Shown piece by piece: positions 33,373 through 45,510 of a DNA stretch of 64,000 nucleotides. Under the pieces are notes generated by a model that saw only the letters and a program-made list of their open reading frames with translations, had not been told where the DNA came from and did not search any database. Position 1 is the stretch's first letter; the number at the start of each line of letters is the position of its first letter. Source of the stretch: Climacium dendroides (lineage: Eukaryota; Streptophyta; Bryopsida; Hypnales; Climaciaceae); the NCBI GenBank assembly GCA_950106755.1, contig OX467082.1:35898001-35962000 (forward strand). Direction: 5' to 3'. The translations under genes were made by a program, and so were the position numbers.

Positions 33373-36300
33373 ATGGCTCCGTTTATGTTCTGCCGAGTCT
33401 GCCGTATTAATCACGACAAGGGCAAAGGTCACAAGTATGGTGTCAAACACAAGCAGTATTTGACTGAGTTTCTTTCCAAGTCGCGGACGAAGATTCAAGA
33501 TATTAGGTCATCACTGAAGGAGGTTGCAGTATTGCAAGATGAAGGCCGCGGTCACACCAAATTCTGGTGTTCCTTTTGTGAGCTCGAGGTCGACGAGAAT
33601 GAGAGTGCGTTTGCACGGTAGGTTTCTTTTTCCTTCGCTATCACAGATTTAAGTAAGGGCTGGGGCCTTGAGGCTTGTCTTCAAGGTTCTTGCTACGAGT
33701 TTTAGGGTTGCAAGTGCCGTCGGTGTTAAACCATTATTTCAGCCTCGCATTCGATTGTTTGTGATTGGCTTTTCCAACATGAATCAGAGAAAGCGCCATC
33801 CAGCATTTAGGAAGTCCTTCACATTTCACGAACGTCAAGAATTTTTTATTGGAGCAAGGAGCTGGTGTCGCCGATAGCCATCGGTACTGTATCTCCAAGG
33901 AGGAGTTGTTGAAGGTACTATTCTTTCAAACGCAGTAGACATACTATTTACGTCGCTTTAAGAATTTTGGCATATGTAGGGGCGTGATTTTTGGGAGATG
34001 TATAGAACCGTGGAGAGATGTTCGGGTATAAGAGCCAAAACTATTAAGATCAATCTTTATCACAATGTATGAATTTCTTATGCAATTCCAAAGTGGAGGT
34101 TGTACACCACTGTAAGTGACTGTAGACAACTCCAGTTTCATTCGAAGATCAGTAGGCAGACATTTTGCTTACACCACTTGCTAATATGTTCAACCAAGTG
34201 TATGAATAGATGAGTTGCTTTTGGTAAGTGGGCCAGTATAGGAGACAGGATTAGTTCTGTAATGGTGTTAGTATCCTCTACCGTAGACACAATTTACAGT
34301 GACATTTGTTGCAGGTGTTATTCAAAACCATAATGTTCAGTTAAGTTTATCAGATGCCAGAATTTTTTCTTTTCTTCTTTTTCATGTTTTCTGCGTTTCT
34401 CTAAAAGTGCTCCTTCATGTTTTATTGAATCCAGTGGCAGGAGCGATGTAAAGTTGCAGCGGCGACTACGGCTAGAGCAAATGTTGAGCTTTCCAGAACA
34501 AACAATATCCACACTGACACCTCACATTATGATCCGGGATCTTCTTTGGCATTAGGCAATAGACAAACTGTTTTACATCTTGCTTCTGTAGATGATGTTC
34601 AGCCTTTATCAGTCCTTACTGTTGGAAGCTCCCAGAGACATTTGCCTATGTATGATGGGGCATCTTCTATACATGGTGATCAGCGACGCTTTTCAACGTC
34701 TGGTGCAACCGAGGCGTCACGGTCATCCTCAAATGGGTGGGGTGGTGGGGCTTTGCACTACATGGATCCTGGGAGTCGTTCGGCACCAGCAGCTTTCGGT
34801 ATAGGTGAGCTGCGGATTAATCAATGGACCATCTTGACTTGAGAAGCTTTACATGTTTCGGAACTTAATTCAGACAATGGTCATATGCGTTAGCGTGGCT
34901 TGTTTCAGAGCGCCAAAATTGTGACGTTCAAAATGCTCAGAAAACTAGGACTAGTACAGGTCCGAGGTTTTAGTTGGGCGATTGAAACATTGCACTGCAC
35001 ATTTTAACGAATATTAGATTGATTGGAAATTCTGCAATCAAAATGCGTGCTGAATTGTTGTGACTTTGTATTAACACTTCTGGTTCTCTTGAATTTTTGT
35101 GTCAAAACAGAAGCCAGCACCAGCAAATCTTCTCATGATTACTATCCAGAGACCCCGAATGGGATTTTGGATAGATCTAGAGGCGTCGCCATGACCCCCT
35201 ACACGCAAGTAAGTCTATCGTGTTGAGTGTGGCTTGGCTCATTGTGGACACGTTCTGTGTAATTCTTATTCGTTTGGAGTTTAGATGTTGGAATCCTGAT
35301 GTGCGATGTATTTCGGTTATACTGTTCTGGACTTTCACTTGTGAGTCATCTTCTGCTTTAGAACTTTTCCTTTATACAGGCTCGTGAAGCACAGTTGTCA
35401 GCAACGAAAATTCATTCTAGTGCGCATTACAATATGCCATCATTGCCAGTTGCTGCAGTTCCACAGCATACCGTAATGGCTGCTGGCCAAGGTAAGTGTG
35501 TATCCGCTTGACCTAGCTATACTGATGAAATCTAGGCACTGCAGGTTGTTTATCAGATGCTTTCACTCTGCTGGAAAGGTCAGGCCATTAAAAGTGCGTG
35601 TAATCGATTACATCCTATTTAACTCCCTAGTGCCCAAATGCCCAATATTGGCCTCTTTTAGGAATTAATACAATCATTTTGAAGCTTCAAGAAAGGTAAC
35701 AAAATTGTAGCAATAAAGAAAAGAGATCATACTCTACATTGTTTATGGATAGAAATATGTTTTGAAAGTTAGTATTCTCAACTGTTAATTTCCACGTTCT
35801 ATTTTCAGACCTTAATCAGCTATGAATGTTTTCACTAACAACTCAAGGTTTGCAGCTCTTTCTAAGGTCGTTTGCCCACCCCTGCAACCTGGAGAGGGAA
35901 ATGTTCACTCTGGGGGTCCGCCTCCTTGGATTGGACCCAGTGACGACAAGCAGCTGTTTAGTGCCCCAAGCATTGACATGGAAGCTTTCGTGAAGACCCA
36001 ACCGCTTTCCAAGACACAGGAAAGGAAGTTAGCAAAGCTGAGGCCACCGAACCGGGTGGGAGCTGCCTGGGCTGAAATGCGAAGGGCACAGTTGGAACGT
36101 GCGGCGAGAGGAGAGACGGTTCCAGAGGCTGACGCCAGCTGGCTCCCAAACTTTGGTCGTGTTTGGCAGAGTGGTTCTCGACATGAAACGCGCAAAGAGT
36201 TTGAGGCTGAAAAACGGAGGGAAGCGAAACGACTTGGACGGCCTCTAGGGAAAAGAGGTGCAACTGCATTGGAGAGTCCACTTCAGGTCCATAGTAAACG

Positions 36301-36802
36301 AGAAGAGAACCCTCGTCAGGTCCAGCCCTATGTTAGTAAACGACAAGTAAGTGACCTGCTGTTTTCTATATTTTTGGTGATCGTTCAGGTTTGCTTTTAC
36401 ACTTGGGATTGCAGTTCATAGCATCTGGAATTCTATTTCGTTTTGTAGACTGGTGAATAGTATGGAGTGTGCAATGTGTATGCATGATGTGCGGAAACCT
36501 TTCTGTGCTCCACGAGCTTTAGCAGGATTTCTCACCTTGTGGTTGCCTCACAAGGTGCTTGGTCGAGGTCAGGAATTCAAGTGGAGGTCATTCTGCTATT
36601 GATTCTTATGTGTTTTGCATGAGAATACTTCTTGTTCATGTAACCCATTGCACGCTCACAATATGTTTTTTTGGTCTGACGATAGTTATTCACAGGCTCT
36701 CTTTCTCGGTAGATATTAGCAAATTCAATGTAAATAGCAATGGTCTTAATAGAGACTTGTAATAATGTGTTGCTATTATCCGCAATGCAGAGAAACGGTT
36801 AA
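33373..36802 (+). CDS. TITAN-like / CENATAC (CCDC84) zinc-finger protein
   Basis: Exons: 33373-33617, 33788-33914, 34435-34804, 35111-35208, 35380-35491, 35820-36346 and 36791-36802, in one frame, 496 aa. Residues 7-26 form a C2H2 finger (C7, C10, H20, H26; CRVCRINHDKGKGHKYGVKH), and a second CX2CX18HX5H finger uses C66, C69, H88 and H94 across the first splice junction. The region near the C terminus has the family signature NRVGAAWAEMRRAQ and WLPNFGRVWQSGSRHETRKE, followed by VQPYVSKRQ. Plant members are called TITAN-like; the animal orthologue CENATAC (CCDC84) is a minor-spliceosome protein needed for AT-AC introns. A nuclear role in U12-type splicing is therefore likely. The middle (about 125-320) is Ser/Gly-rich and poorly conserved. 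Exon 6 uses the second of two close acceptors (CAG at 35817-35819), because the first (at about 35808) leads to a stop. The last exon supplies only RNG and the stop. Confidence 0.9.
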
Positions 36803-39562
36803 TGCCGATCAACAATAAATGAGGACGAGGTTCGCTTTAGTGTGCTTTGGGGAGGAATGTGACGTTTGGAGTCATGTTGCAGCACCGAAATCTTCTGTAT
36901 GAATTTTTTCCACGTCTTGGGGCTTCAAAGGTCCACATCGGGAATCGAACTGCAGGACACCACGAGGGATCAGCCCCAATTGGCCCCGTTCTAATTTTTT
37001 AACTGATGCTATGGCATTTTCGGAGCTCCAGGTGACAAAAATGTCTTCAGGGAAGATTCTGAGAGAGTGACAGCCACCCTTTTTTCTACAGGGATTGACC
37101 TGTTGAAGAGACAATGCCTTTCTAACACTTGACCTCACTATGATTTGGTACGTGAGCCATTGATTGTCAATACAAAGGTGAAGAGAGCTTTGGGGTGTTG
37201 AAAAGATACATGTCTCGGTAATTGCAAGTTTGCTTAGTCAGTTGGGTTCACCTCAGCATACATTCACCGAATAGAAGGTGTAGAGAACTCGGGGGCTCAT
37301 GATTATGAGGACTTTTGGTGCCATGTTAACAACCACAATGGTCACGCTAGAATGGTCACAAAATACGGTACTAAAGTCACTGTATCTGAAGATTGGGACT
37401 TCCTAATCGCCGATTGTATATTCTACGCTGTGAAGTTGGAAACTGAGATTTTCTGTGAATATATTGCCTCTGCATAAAGAGCCAATATTTTGGACTTTAA
37501 ATTCTGTTTTTTTCTGGTAGTGGTAGGAGTGGCATCCCACCACAACATTACTGGCTCTAGACCGAAGGGTAGGAGGACATAAGAAGGTCCTCACTCCAAA
37601 CTTCATAATGGCTTGTTTTGACTGAAGGGTAGGAGGATTTGCATCGACACAAGTAGGTCCTCATTCCAAACTTCATAATGGCTTGTTTTATTAGTGATGA
37701 GCTAGCTCTGTCATACCCCCTAAAGGACTAGATGCTCAAGTTTTGAATAATGGATGAACATAAATATATCTCTGTTTTTTCATCCATCTAAATATTTGTG
37801 AATTCTTGTTCTAGTTCTCATATATTTATACATTATACATTTTAGTAGCTTTCCATTGCAACTATTCTATTGTTCAAAAGGTGCATGAGTATGTATGACA
37901 TCAAAAATTGATTTTTTCAGTTCAAAAAATGACTTCAACAAGTAAGTTGAATTATAATCTTAAAAAATCATTAAAATTAAAACTAAAGATTTTGAACTCA
38001 AACAACAAAAAGGTCTTGTGAAAATTTGCAAGTATTCAATCTATAATCAATTTTAGAAGGAATTTAATCTTTTTGGTTTTATATTTTATTGAAAAATATT
38101 GGTTAATATAGGAATTGATCTTATTAAAAGGATATAATTTGTTGGCCATATTTTATAATTTTTACTTGAAAGGTTTATCATTAAATTTTTTTTTTGAGAT
38201 GCATTTTATTATACGGTTTTGGAAATTATCCCCTGGTCCTTTTAAGGAAAGTAGATAATTGTGTTGGTTGTGAATTGAAGGGAAAGATGTTTGCATCAAC
38301 AAATGTTGCATGTGAGGTAGCTTGAGTAGGACCTTATTTGAAAAGCAAAATGGATGTATGGAGACAGAGCCTCTTTTAGAGTGGTTGTTTGTTAGTCCAA
38401 CATGTATCTTACTATAGTTTGATGCTCTATTTATTATTTAATAGCCTATAGTTTTGTTTTTTTTCTATTGTTTAAGCACCACCAAAGAAGGAGCTTGTTG
38501 ATCAAACTCAAGCAATTTCTACCATCAATATCAATGGAAAGTTGCTTGTGATGACCAAAGCATGATCAAATTCTTTGAAAAGCCTATGTATAAGTTTAGA
38601 CCACTTGTTTCTAAGGACTCATTTCCAACTTGTAGATTGTAACTATTTCCAACCAAGATAGGAATAAATTTCCAATCAAAGCTTGGAATTTGTTTTTTTC
38701 TCCTTTTCAAGGTTGGGACTAATAAGCCATGATGACACATGTCCCAAGTGCATGGAAGGTATGAGGGTGATGGTCGGCTTGGGGTATCACTTTTTGGACA
38801 CACTAATTATTTAGGTAATTCTTGTTTAAAAACTCCAAAGTTTGTCTAATTTGTTTATTTTGATCAAGTAATAAAAACCTAAAATGAAAATAAAAATTCC
38901 TACACCTCAACATGGTCAATATGTATATTTCTTTTGAGTTTTTTTTTTCAAAGTAAATTTTTGGACCTATTGATAGAGGTGAAAAAAACTTCTAATTTTG
39001 GGATTTGTAGGCATCATAGTTTACAATTTATTAAATTCTTATTGATGAAATTAATTTTTTTATGTGTTGGACCACAAATGTAAGTTATATTCAAAAATGA
39101 TATTAAAATAAAATTATTTGATATTCTAAATGCTTGTTTCTAAGGATTTTAGGTATATGTGACAACTTACTTTTTCAACTAAAAAATTAAATAAAAATTC
39201 TTAAAATTCTTTGATTGTCATGAATTTTTTTTTCTTGACACATTATAAGTGTTGAAAACTAAAATCACATTTTATGAATTCTTAATTTATAATATCTAAA
39301 AGATGAAGTCATTTGACATAGTGACATGGATTGATATTGTAGTTAAGACAACCTTTTTGGGTACTCAAAGCTGACCATCACCTATGAATAAGAAATAGGA
39401 AGTAGTGAGTAGTAAAGTGATTCTTGAATGACCGGAATTAGAAGAGTTTAGACATTGGCTATAGGTTATAAACACTTCTTGGCTTCTAAAAATTTGTAGT
39501 AATTAATTTCAATTTCAAGAATAAAATCACGAAAAATTTGGAATCCCCATGTTTCCTATCTA
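36803..39562. other. Intergenic stretch, no gene seen
   Basis: The first part is probably the 3' UTR and flank of the TITAN-like gene. At about 37557-37686 there is a two-copy direct repeat (shared GAAGGGTAGGAGGA and CCAAACTTCATAATGGCTTG blocks). The remainder is strongly AT-rich without a coding signal. Confidence 0.5.
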
Positions 39563-39837
39563 TCACAAAGTTTAGACCCTACGGTTTGGCAACAGTTATC
39601 ATGTGGTTGTCATTTTTTCATGGGTTTGCACATTAATTGCATTGTTATCGCATCATTACGGTGCATTGCTTCGCATCGTTACGATGTAGTTACAAGTACT
39701 GCATTGTAATGATGCGATAACGATGTGAAGCAATGCACGGTAATAATGCGATAACAATGCGATTAACATGCGAACCCATGAAACAACAATAACCGTACGA
39801 TAACTATTGCCAAACCGTAGGGTCTAAACTTTGTGAT
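39563..39837. repeat. 275-bp palindromic MITE-like element
   Basis: The ends ATCACAAAGTTTAGACCCTA and its reverse complement enclose arms that pair along nearly the whole length (ACGGTTTGGCAA, GTTATCGCATCATTAC, CATCGTTA and further blocks). The centre near 39690 has almost no loop. No coding capacity. It is inserted in the region upstream of a copia pol remnant. Confidence 0.85.
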
Positions 39838-39906
39838 GATCTTTTTACATGGGAAAAATTTGCATTGTCTCTTAATGCTCATGATTTGTCTTAGATTAAG
39901 TGATTG

Positions 39907-40110
39907 GCCATAGGTGGTCTGAATTTATCATGTGAGAACCAAGCCTATATAGAAGTGCATCACCATTACATAAAAAAAAAGTCCAAGATGCTCATATACA
40001 TGCTACATCATTAATGCAAGTTGTAGGCATATTTACCAAAGCCTTGGGTCAAACCAATTTTAAATATGTGCATCTACAAGATTAGCTAAGGTTGGTACGT
40101 ACTTTTGAAA
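39907..40110 (+). pseudogene. Remnant of Ty1/copia pol (RNase H end)
   Basis: One frame reads SCENQAYIEVHHHYIKKKV, then GIFTKALGQTNFKYVHLQD, then a stop. This corresponds to the conserved copia RNase H tail, which usually has a HIEVHYHFIREKV block followed by an ADIFTKAL block. An in-frame stop follows and no reverse transcriptase, integrase or LTR was recognised nearby, so only the end of an old element survives. No function is expected. Confidence 0.7.
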
Positions 40111-42672
40111 AAGCCATGCAATAATAGTATTTTTCACATCGCTCAACTTATGCTTCAAAAATACATAGATCATACATCATATTAGCTGAAACACTTCTCT
40201 ATGTTAGAAGGACAATTTGCTCTAGATATATAAAGAGGAATATGATTTAATTAGCCCTACTAGAAAACCCTAAACTTGTTGTCATCCAAAACAAAAAAAT
40301 CATCTATTTTGTGATTAACCTTGTTTTTGGTTTTGAAAATAATTTGTGAGGTTCCCAATTGCCATACATAGATATTATATCCAAGCCCATCAAGTTGTGC
40401 AAGACAAGTGAGCATTCAATTTTATAGTTTGCAATACAAATAAATTCTAGGGCTAATTCATTTGCCATAATACGCACAATTGCTTTGGAACTTGTTTGCT
40501 ACCTTATGTCCAATTTCCTTTTGAATGATCCCATCTAACAGACCAAGAATTAGGGAATTGTCTCCCATTTTTTTTAATCAAGTGAATAAGAATTACAAAA
40601 AGTTATAAAACTTGTCGATTTGTCACTCTCAGTCTCTACACTAATGACTACTAAACTAGACGTTTCCACATCTTCACTAGAGATTTTTGCATCTTCTCTA
40701 TCATGTGACTCAATGAATTCGCAAATGACTCACAATCATAGATAATTAGCTAGGGTACTAAGTTTCTAAAAAGTAGGCATATACATGGATGGATGAAGGA
40801 TGACAAAACAAGTATCCATCTAGGAGCCTTGCTTTTATACCTCCCCTCACTCTAGGATTAGTAAAGCTTGCAATTTGCTATTCTTAAGTGAAGAAATGCA
40901 TTTAAGTATCAATAAGTGATCATCTATCAACTAGGGTGAGTCTCTAGGAAAACTTCTTGCTTGTAGTGTGGACTAAACAACGACATTGAATTAAATCTCC
41001 CTTGGTTCTTAGTAAATCCATATAATAGAATCATAGTTTTCTATTGTCACAATAGTTGGATAGAATAGAGGAGCTCTCATGTCCATGTTTTTTAGAATTC
41101 ATAATTTTTTTTTGGTGGAGTGAGACATCAAATTGGAAAATTGTTTCAAATGATCCGTTATTAAGTTAGCTTTAAGAATAATTGCTTTTATTTAGAAAAT
41201 AGACTAATTAATTCCCTAAAAAAAGAGATTGAATGCGAAGCATTTATATTTATATTCTTAAGACAAGATCAAAAATTTCACAGTAATTTTTTGAAATACA
41301 TGATATGGATAGGATAGCAAAAGATATTAGTGAAATACACATCATGACAAAAAAAAAGAGAAAAAAACAGCCAATGAACAAGATGAATGAAGCCTAGTAA
41401 TTTGAAAAGTGCTTTAGAAGCTGATGATGGAGTTTAGAATCCTTTTAAAAAAAATCATGAACAATGTTGCTTTCAAGCTGCCCAACAATGCATTCACTAA
41501 TGAATTCAAAAGAAATTATAAAATTAATTGCCTACTTTGAATTTTTTTAATTATCTTAGGATATTTGAGGGTGGATTAGTTTAAGATGGTCCTAAAGATG
41601 GTTAGAGTGTTTGCTATGTCAATAACTTTTATCAAATGTGGAGTTGCAACGCTTGGGGGACTCCCACATTCTTGGAAGAGCCAAAGGCCACCCTCCAATG
41701 TTCGTTAACAATAGGGGAAATCACAATTATAAAGCCCTCTCTTGTGTCTATCTTCAAACTCATTAAAAGTAGAGATGTAAAATCGTGAATAGAACACTAT
41801 GAATGGACACTTGCTACTTGTTATAAAAATTCATCAAAGATTTCTTACTCTCTACTAAAGGCATGCTAGGTTTCAACAAACTTCAGAAAATAGTATCCAC
41901 ATGCCACAACGAGGTACGACTCCTTTGAGATAACTATGCCTAAAATCTCACAAATAAGCAATTCAAGCATGGTTGCTATTATTATTATATTGAAAAGCTT
42001 TTGGTGAGATTTGGTTGGAATCCGAAAGGGGATTTTAAATTCTTTAAGAATGCATTTTTGAACACCATATGAATAAACTATGAATTTTCAAAGTGCTAGA
42101 AATAGGATTTAGGATAATCAACCATGGAAGACTAAAAGACGGCTGACCTATCTATTGCCAAGAACATCCAAACGGATGAAAAAACTTCGATTTTCCGTCG
42201 CCCATAGCAAGGGGCATTCGTCAAAAGAGGCGGTCTTCCGGTCCCCGCCGGCAGCACAGGGTTGAGTCGTCGGCATTCTCTTCTTCCCCTCCATGTTTTT
42301 GCAGTGCATTGATGAATTTCTCCACAGCCTCACATGCCTCTACGAAGCTCTAGTGGATTGGAGTCTTCGCAAAGCACGCGAAGATTTGATTGTTGCGATA
42401 CTAGACGTTTGGGGGTTTCGTGGTCATTTGATCAGAACTCTTCCAGGCCAGCTCCGTTCCGGTCTTCTCCCTTGAATTTTCCGGCGATCGGTCGACCTCA
42501 TCAGCTGCAAGATGGGTGCCTCATGAGCTGCAGCTGCTGCTGCGGTTTAGGATTTGACTTCACTTACGGGGCAGTTGAAATCGCCAATTGTGGCGTGTTT
42601 TTTTTCTTTCGCAGCTCGGGTCGCAAGGCCGGGAGGTGTTGAATCGGTGGACACGCGCTCTGCAAGGGAGAC
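40111..42672. other. AT-rich stretch and upstream region of the VTT gene
   Basis: No gene was found up to about 42100. A copy of the dispersed repeat shared with 4798-4862 lies at about 42050-42118. From 42150 the GC content rises; this is the likely promoter and 5' leader of the VTT gene and contains several short ORFs on both strands with no conserved features. Confidence 0.5.
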
Positions 42673-44196
42673 ATGGGCAACGCAGCCAAATTAGGGTTTT
42701 TGTCTTTGCTGGTGACCACGGGAGGGCTGTACGTGGCGATCGAAAATGCTTATGGAGGCGATAAGCAGGCCATGATGGATGGGTTTCATGGGATGGCCGA
42801 GAGGTTGGGGTCTTCTGCAATGCCTGTGTTTGTTGTGGTGCACACGATCGCCATCGCCTTGTGTTTCCCGTACGCCATTGTCTTCGAGGCCGCCGCGGCC
42901 TTCCTCTTTGGCTTCCTCCGGGGTGTCCTCTGCGTGTTTTCTGCAAAAGTGATGGGCGCAGCTCTCGCATTTTGGATTGGAAGGTCGGCTCCATCGCCAT
43001 ATTTCTATCTTTCTTTTTCTGTCTTTGACTTAGTTTGATGCGGTGGATCACATTGTTAACCGAGTTGTCACACTCCCTTGAGGCGGAGGACCCATTCAGC
43101 TTCAGAATTCTGAAGTGAAGATGTCCTGACAAACCTTCTCAGTCATTTTCTGGTAATCCGTAAGAAGTTAAGGTTTAACGTGATCGCCGTTCATTATTTT
43201 GCTTCGCGACTATCCTAATTTTTAATCTCCTCGTGTCAGGTCAGGGGAAGGTGTTGCTATGCGAGATGTAAAGATGGAGGAAGCATTGGGTTGTCGATGT
43301 TCTGACTTGAGAGAATTGATTTGTCTGTATTTTTCATGTTGTTTGAATGCAGGGCGGTATTCCGGAACTCCGACTGGGCGAGCAACCTGGTGAAGAAGAA
43401 CAAGTACTTCAATGTCTTATGTAAAGGTGTTGCACGAGATGGCTGGAAGTTCGTCCTTCTGGCTCGCTTTTCGCCTGTCCCGTCCTACATCATCAACTAT
43501 GGACTCGCAGCGACAGATGTCGGCTTCTTTGTAGACTTCCTTCTTCCCACCATCGCCGGAGGCCTGCCTATGATCATTCAAAACACTTCCATTGGCAGCC
43601 TCACCAGTGCTGCCACGCACGTAGGAGCTGAGGGCACTGGTGGCAAATCCGGACTATTGCCCTACGTTCTTCCTGCTCTCGGCATTCTTTCCAGTGTGAT
43701 GATCACGTGGAGAATCAAGAAATACGCCACAGTCAATGAGTTTGACTCAGGTGATGATTCTTCAGCAACCACCAAAGAGAGGATTGGTGGGAAGGATCGA
43801 GGTCAGTAACTATAACTTGTGAATATTGTGTATCATATATAAAGCACTAAATCAGTGTCAGTTGTAAGCTTTAGTCTCGAATTGAACCAGTAAATTGTGC
43901 TCGTGAATAGTACTCTATACTTATATCTTTTTTCTCAAAATTACATGATTGAAGTCCTCAGAGTCATCGTTATAGCATGCTTGTGACGCAAGTCTGTGGT
44001 TTTTGTGGTAGCCTCTCCTAACCTGTGGATCTGATTTACCAAGTATTTTTTTATTAATGTCCTGACAGGCTATTCTGACAACGTTCTTTTATTTTTTTTG
44101 TGTTCAGATTGGGGAGAACCGACTATTGGTGAGAGTATCGTGCACGATAAGGCGAATAGCCTTCAAAAGAGGACGGCCAAACATCTGGCAGAGTAG
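42673..44196 (+). CDS. VTT-domain (SNARE-associated Golgi / TMEM64-like) membrane protein
   Basis: Three exons (42673-42983, 43353-43801, 44108-44196) join in frame to 282 aa. The N terminus has a hydrophobic segment (about 7-25), followed by a second near VFVVVHTIAIALCFPYAIVF and by a Gly/Ala-rich re-entrant-like segment FEAAAAFLFGFLRGVL. Exon 2 has the family core LLARFSPVPSYIINYGLA, then the pattern FLLPTIAGGLPMIIQNTSIG, and a last hydrophobic span near VLPALGILSSVMITW. This is the VTT/DedA fold of plant SNARE-associated Golgi proteins, TVP38 and TMEM64. Relatives act as lipid scramblases or in membrane traffic at the ER and Golgi; the role here is inferred only from family. The C-terminal tail is charged and cytosolic. 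Reading through the second donor would give a stop two codons later (end at 43809), so a shorter isoform is possible. Confidence 0.88.
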
Positions 44197-45510
44197 CTGT
44201 GAATCCGCATTCCCTTGAAGTCCTGCCTTGTAAATGATTTAATTGATTAAGGGATCACATTAGCCATTCTTAGATACCATGTCTTGTCTCTTGTTTGTAA
44301 AATTTAAGTGGAAAGGGACGTCCTTTTTTATTCATACTAGGGTTGCAGGAAACCCTCAATAAAGGTTTGATACAGGTACAACATTCAGGACTCTATTTGA
44401 GTTGAGAGATGAGCAATAGCCGATTGTAGTTGCCAACAATGGCAGTGTGACAAGTACCTTAGCTCGACTATTTCTCTTGCAAGGTGCAACATTTTGACAT
44501 ACAAACGTTTTGAATTTATTGGCCATCAATGAAAATATGTGACCCTCTAGTACCAGTTGCTAATGTCTGGTTGCTGTATGCAGAATCATGTGTTTGTCGA
44601 CATTTTACTTGGATTTGTAGACTTCCTCATGAAGTTAAAAAGTTGAACTTACTTGAGAAGAGAGCTTAGAGCTCTTGGGGTTGTCAGGTATGTCCTTGCA
44701 GAACGCAAAAGAAACCGAAAGGGATATGCTGAACTGAAAGCCAATTTTTTGAGAAATTCGATTGGTCATTTGATAAAGTGGATTGTTCATTCTTGTTTCT
44801 GTGTTCAAATCTATTTTGAAATCCTCCGACTCCACAAAGTGCTGCACTACAATCTCCCCTACAAAGTTGCAGTTGGGGTTTGTTCGCTTCATGCACCCTT
44901 CACGTCATGCTCTGCCAAGTACATGTGCACTTTCATAAAGCATGATTTATTGTTACACAAGTTAATGTAATTAAACCTACTTGAACAGAAACCTTGTACA
45001 GTTCTTAATATTCTTACTCATTTTCCTTCAGAAGGTGTTGTGAAACCTGACACATGAGAAACAGCATGATTGGCTTTGACCTACGAAACAAGCCAACAGA
45101 ATAAGTGCCGCAATAGAGAGGCGCCAGCAAGACTTTTCATACAAGCTGGAGTGTGCATAAACATGCAACGGTTCCTACCTTTCATACAAGCTGGAATGTG
45201 CATAAACATGCAACGGTTCCTACCTCGTCACTCTGACTTGAAATGATTCCGACAAAGCATGAAATCCTCTATAGACCTCAACGATAGAACAAGCACCTCA
45301 ACAAGCAGTACAAGCAGAGTCTCGTAAACGTTTACCATGTAAATGTAAACGTAAGAAAAATAATAACTCTGTCCTTGAATCAACGTGAAAAAAAAGTCTG
45401 TTGGAGTTCTTTGAAGCCACATGCACACGGTATCCCTCCACTTCTGTAGTCACATTATCAATCTAATGGGCCCAAAAGACCAATGATGGAGTATGGGGAA
45501 TGTTTGCGCA
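44197..45510. other. Convergent intergenic region between the VTT and IBR3-like genes
   Basis: This holds the 3' flanks of two genes that point at each other. A perfect-length 45-bp tandem duplication lies at 45136-45180 and 45181-45225 with a single G/A difference. No conserved ORF was seen. Confidence 0.55.

Noticed and set aside
42560..43132. Minus-strand 190-aa Arg/Pro-rich ORF
   Set aside because: It is the shadow of the first VTT exon in a GC-rich stretch.
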